From: Muribaculaceae bacterium
GTDB lineage: Bacteria; Bacteroidota; Bacteroidia; Bacteroidales; Muribaculaceae
Assembly (NCBI GenBank): GCA_017409345.1
Contig: JAFQSX010000005.1
Coordinates: 1-64,000, forward strand
Length of the DNA: 64,000 nt
Reading direction: 5' to 3'
The notes under the pieces: generated by a model
Told to the model about the DNA's origin: nothing
What the model saw: the letters and a program-made list of their open reading frames with translations, nothing else
Databases searched by the model: none
Shown here: one piece after another, positions 62,435-64,000 of the stretch
Position numbering within the stretch: position 1 is the stretch's first letter
How the letters are laid out: each line of letters opens with the position of its first letter
Translations under genes and position numbers: made by a program

Positions 62435-63742
62435 ATGCTATTAAGTAAAGCAAAAATAGTAATGAATGTGGTGCTCGCACTCTTTTGGGTGTGGTGCACT
62501 TTTGGTTTTATAAGTGAAGAGATTGCACCTTTCTTGTTGAGCCTGAAATCAGGAATTTTTTTCTTGGTGGATGTGGTTTTAATGGTTACAGGGGTATTAG
62601 TGTTAAAGAATAAGTGGGATAAAATTTTTATTGGATCATTTTTGGCATTGAGCTTTTGGGTAACATGTATTTATAATGGTTATAGCATAATCTTTTATCT
62701 CAATGGTTTGCGAGAATTCATTTATCTATTGTGGCTTGTTCCATTGTTGCGGTTCATTTACAATAGTGATTATGGTGATGAGTTTGTAAAAAGATTTGAC
62801 AAGCATTTGTTTGTATTCTTAATTGTACAAGCAATATGTATTACGTTCCAATTTGTCAAATATGGGGCAAATGACCATGGTGGAGGCTCAATGGGTAATG
62901 GGTTCTCTGGTATAGTTTCTATATTGATTTATCTAATTTCATTTTATTTAATGAAAAAAAAGATGAATCCTGAAAGTTATTGGAAGACAATACTAAACAA
63001 TAAATGGTTAATTATATTGTTATATCCAACACTTTTAAATGAAACAAAAATTAGTTTTATTTTATTGGCACTTTATTTCGTGTTATTGTTGCCATTGACG
63101 AAAAAAACTACAATGAAACTGGTATTTTTATTTCCGGTAATTTGTGTGTTAATGTACTTTGTCTTTAATGTATATATGACGACTACCGATAGCCAATTTG
63201 ATATAACAAGTCGGGATTTCTTAGAGGCATATTTTTATGCTGAAGAAGATGACGATATTATAGAATGGGTGTCAGTATTGCAAGAGAGAGGAGAAGATTT
63301 TGTCGCAGATGGTACTTTGGATATCCCCCGTTTTACAAAATACATTATGATTCCGGAATTAAATGAGTATTATCCAGGACATACAATAACGGGGTATGGA
63401 TTGGGTCACTTTAAAGGGGGGACAATGATTGAAAATTCCAAATTTTATATTGAAAATGAGTGGCTGCTTCGAGGGTCAATCCCATATGGATACCATGCTT
63501 ATATTCAATTTGGTTTTTTTTCAATATTTTATTTTATATGGTTATGGTTCAGGTTTGTTAGTCTTAAATTAGATGTCAAAGCAAACAAGGAGATAATAAT
63601 ATATATAATATTAATTACATTTATAATAATGTTATATAACGATTTCTTTAGGTGCGGAATATTATGTATTGCGTTTTTCTATATATTTACGCAAGCATTG
63701 CGATGGAATTCAGAAGAAAATAAAACGATTGAAACAACATAA
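62435..63742 (+). CDS. O-antigen ligase/polymerase-like membrane protein
   Basis: A 435-residue protein with about ten membrane helices and one large extracytoplasmic loop (about 245-345, with DITSRDFLEAYFYAEEDDDI and GYGLGHFKGGTMIENS), the layout of Wzy and O-antigen ligase families. Sequence is not strongly conserved, as usual. It probably polymerises the repeat unit exported by the Wza/Wzc system. It ends five bases before the epimerase gene. Confidence 0.75.
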   Translation: MLLSKAKIVMNVVLALFWVWCTFGFISEEIAPFLLSLKSGIFFLVDVVLMVTGVLVLKNKWDKIFIGSFLALSFWVTCIYNGYSIIFYLNGLREFIYLLWLVPLLRFIYNSDYGDEFVKRFDKHLFVFLIVQAICITFQFVKYGANDHGGGSMGNGFSGIVSILIYLISFYLMKKKMNPESYWKTILNNKWLIILLYPTLLNETKISFILLALYFVLLLPLTKKTTMKLVFLFPVICVLMYFVFNVYMTTTDSQFDITSRDFLEAYFYAEEDDDIIEWVSVLQERGEDFVADGTLDIPRFTKYIMIPELNEYYPGHTITGYGLGHFKGGTMIENSKFYIENEWLLRGSIPYGYHAYIQFGFFSIFYFIWLWFRFVSLKLDVKANKEIIIYIILITFIIMLYNDFFRCGILCIAFFYIFTQALRWNSEENKTIETT

Positions 63743-63747
63743 TAATT

Positions 63748-64000
63748 ATGCGCAAGATATTAGTAACCGGAGGAGCCGGATTTATTGGTTCAAATTTATG
63801 TGAATACCTTTTGGCAAAAGGTGATTATGTGGTGTGTCTTGATAATTTTGCAACAGGACATATCGAAAATTTGTTGCCACTTATTGAGCAATATCCCGAT
63901 ACGTTTAAATTAATCGTAGGGGATATTCGCAATCTTGAAGATTGTCGCAAGTCTGTTGAAGGAATGGAATATGTGCTTCACGAAGCGGCTTTAGGTTCAG
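63748..64000 (+). CDS. NAD-dependent nucleotide-sugar epimerase/dehydratase, 5' part
   Basis: 84 codons are present before the window ends. They read MRKILVTGGAGFIGSNLCEY, the NAD-binding GxxGxxG of extended short-chain dehydrogenases, then LDNFATGHIENL, VGDIRNLEDC and VLHEAALGS. HEAALGS resembles the WbpP/TviC type UDP-GlcNAc(A) 4-epimerases. It would supply an activated sugar to the polysaccharide operon. The 3' end is outside. Confidence 0.88.
   Translation, partial: MRKILVTGGAGFIGSNLCEYLLAKGDYVVCLDNFATGHIENLLPLIEQYPDTFKLIVGDIRNLEDCRKSVEGMEYVLHEAALGS

Overview
The window comes from a chromosome of a low-GC member of the Bacteroidales (Bacteroidota), probably a gut commensal; the family cannot be fixed from the sequence alone. 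The signs are Bacteroidota promoters (a -33 TTG and a -7 TAnnTTTG about 20 bases apart) in front of many genes, proteins with signal peptides and C-terminal type IX secretion (T9SS) sorting domains, a Rho factor with a large disordered insertion, a lipoprotein TamA relative (TamL type) and a Wza/Wzc exopolysaccharide cluster. Most of the window is ordinary chromosomal housekeeping.

Layout. 1-120: the 3' end of a 5S rRNA gene and its terminator, the tail of an rRNA operon. 0.4-7.7 kb: three secreted cell-surface proteins, including a 1186-residue beta-helix-like protein and a 964-residue multidomain T9SS cargo. 7.8-8.8 kb: a zinc deaminase followed by a signal-peptide-bearing relative that has lost every zinc ligand. 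8.9-14.9 kb (minus): pheS, nth, a TRIC-type channel, gtrA, a Sel1/SPOR protein, a YbaK-type deacylase, aroC and a radical SAM protein. 15.0-25.5 kb: DUF456 protein, tilS, a Sel1-repeat protein, rho, a hydrolase, a tiny acidic GX3-repeat protein, tRNA-Arg, dapA, a thioredoxin and an AspT/YbjL-type transporter. 25.6-34.5 kb: a five-gene ABC-type efflux operon (adaptor, two permeases, ATPase, TolC) followed by an NtrC-type sigma-54 activator, with its likely kinase facing it and coupled to a HAD phosphatase. 34.5-41.6 kb: tamL, a glycosyltransferase, ruvX, def and ettA. 41.7-42.0 kb: a free-standing structured RNA candidate. 42.1-49.2 kb: a PD-(D/E)XK protein, an unknown secreted protein, an HD protein, folB, rnr and gyrB.

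49.4-57.6 kb is the clearest accessory region. A tRNA-Pro gene and its terminator are followed by a single 2648-codon reading frame encoding a phage/conjugative-element 'polyvalent' protein. It strings together a clamp-like module, a MuF-C-like domain, an ADP-ribosyltransferase-like domain, two HExxH metallopeptidase-like modules, a PBECR-like nuclease, a nucleotidyltransferase and an inorganic-pyrophosphatase-like domain. No other mobile-element gene is present, both ends look truncated, and the 3' end runs antisense through a sugE-type gene. Several palindromic or tandem repeats sit in frame inside it.

57.4-64.0 kb: an SMR transporter and a membrane glycosyltransferase (minus), then the start of an exopolysaccharide operon (wza, wzc tyrosine kinase, O-antigen-polymerase-like protein, and an NDP-sugar epimerase cut by the window end). 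Family names are from motif recognition by eye; no database search was run.
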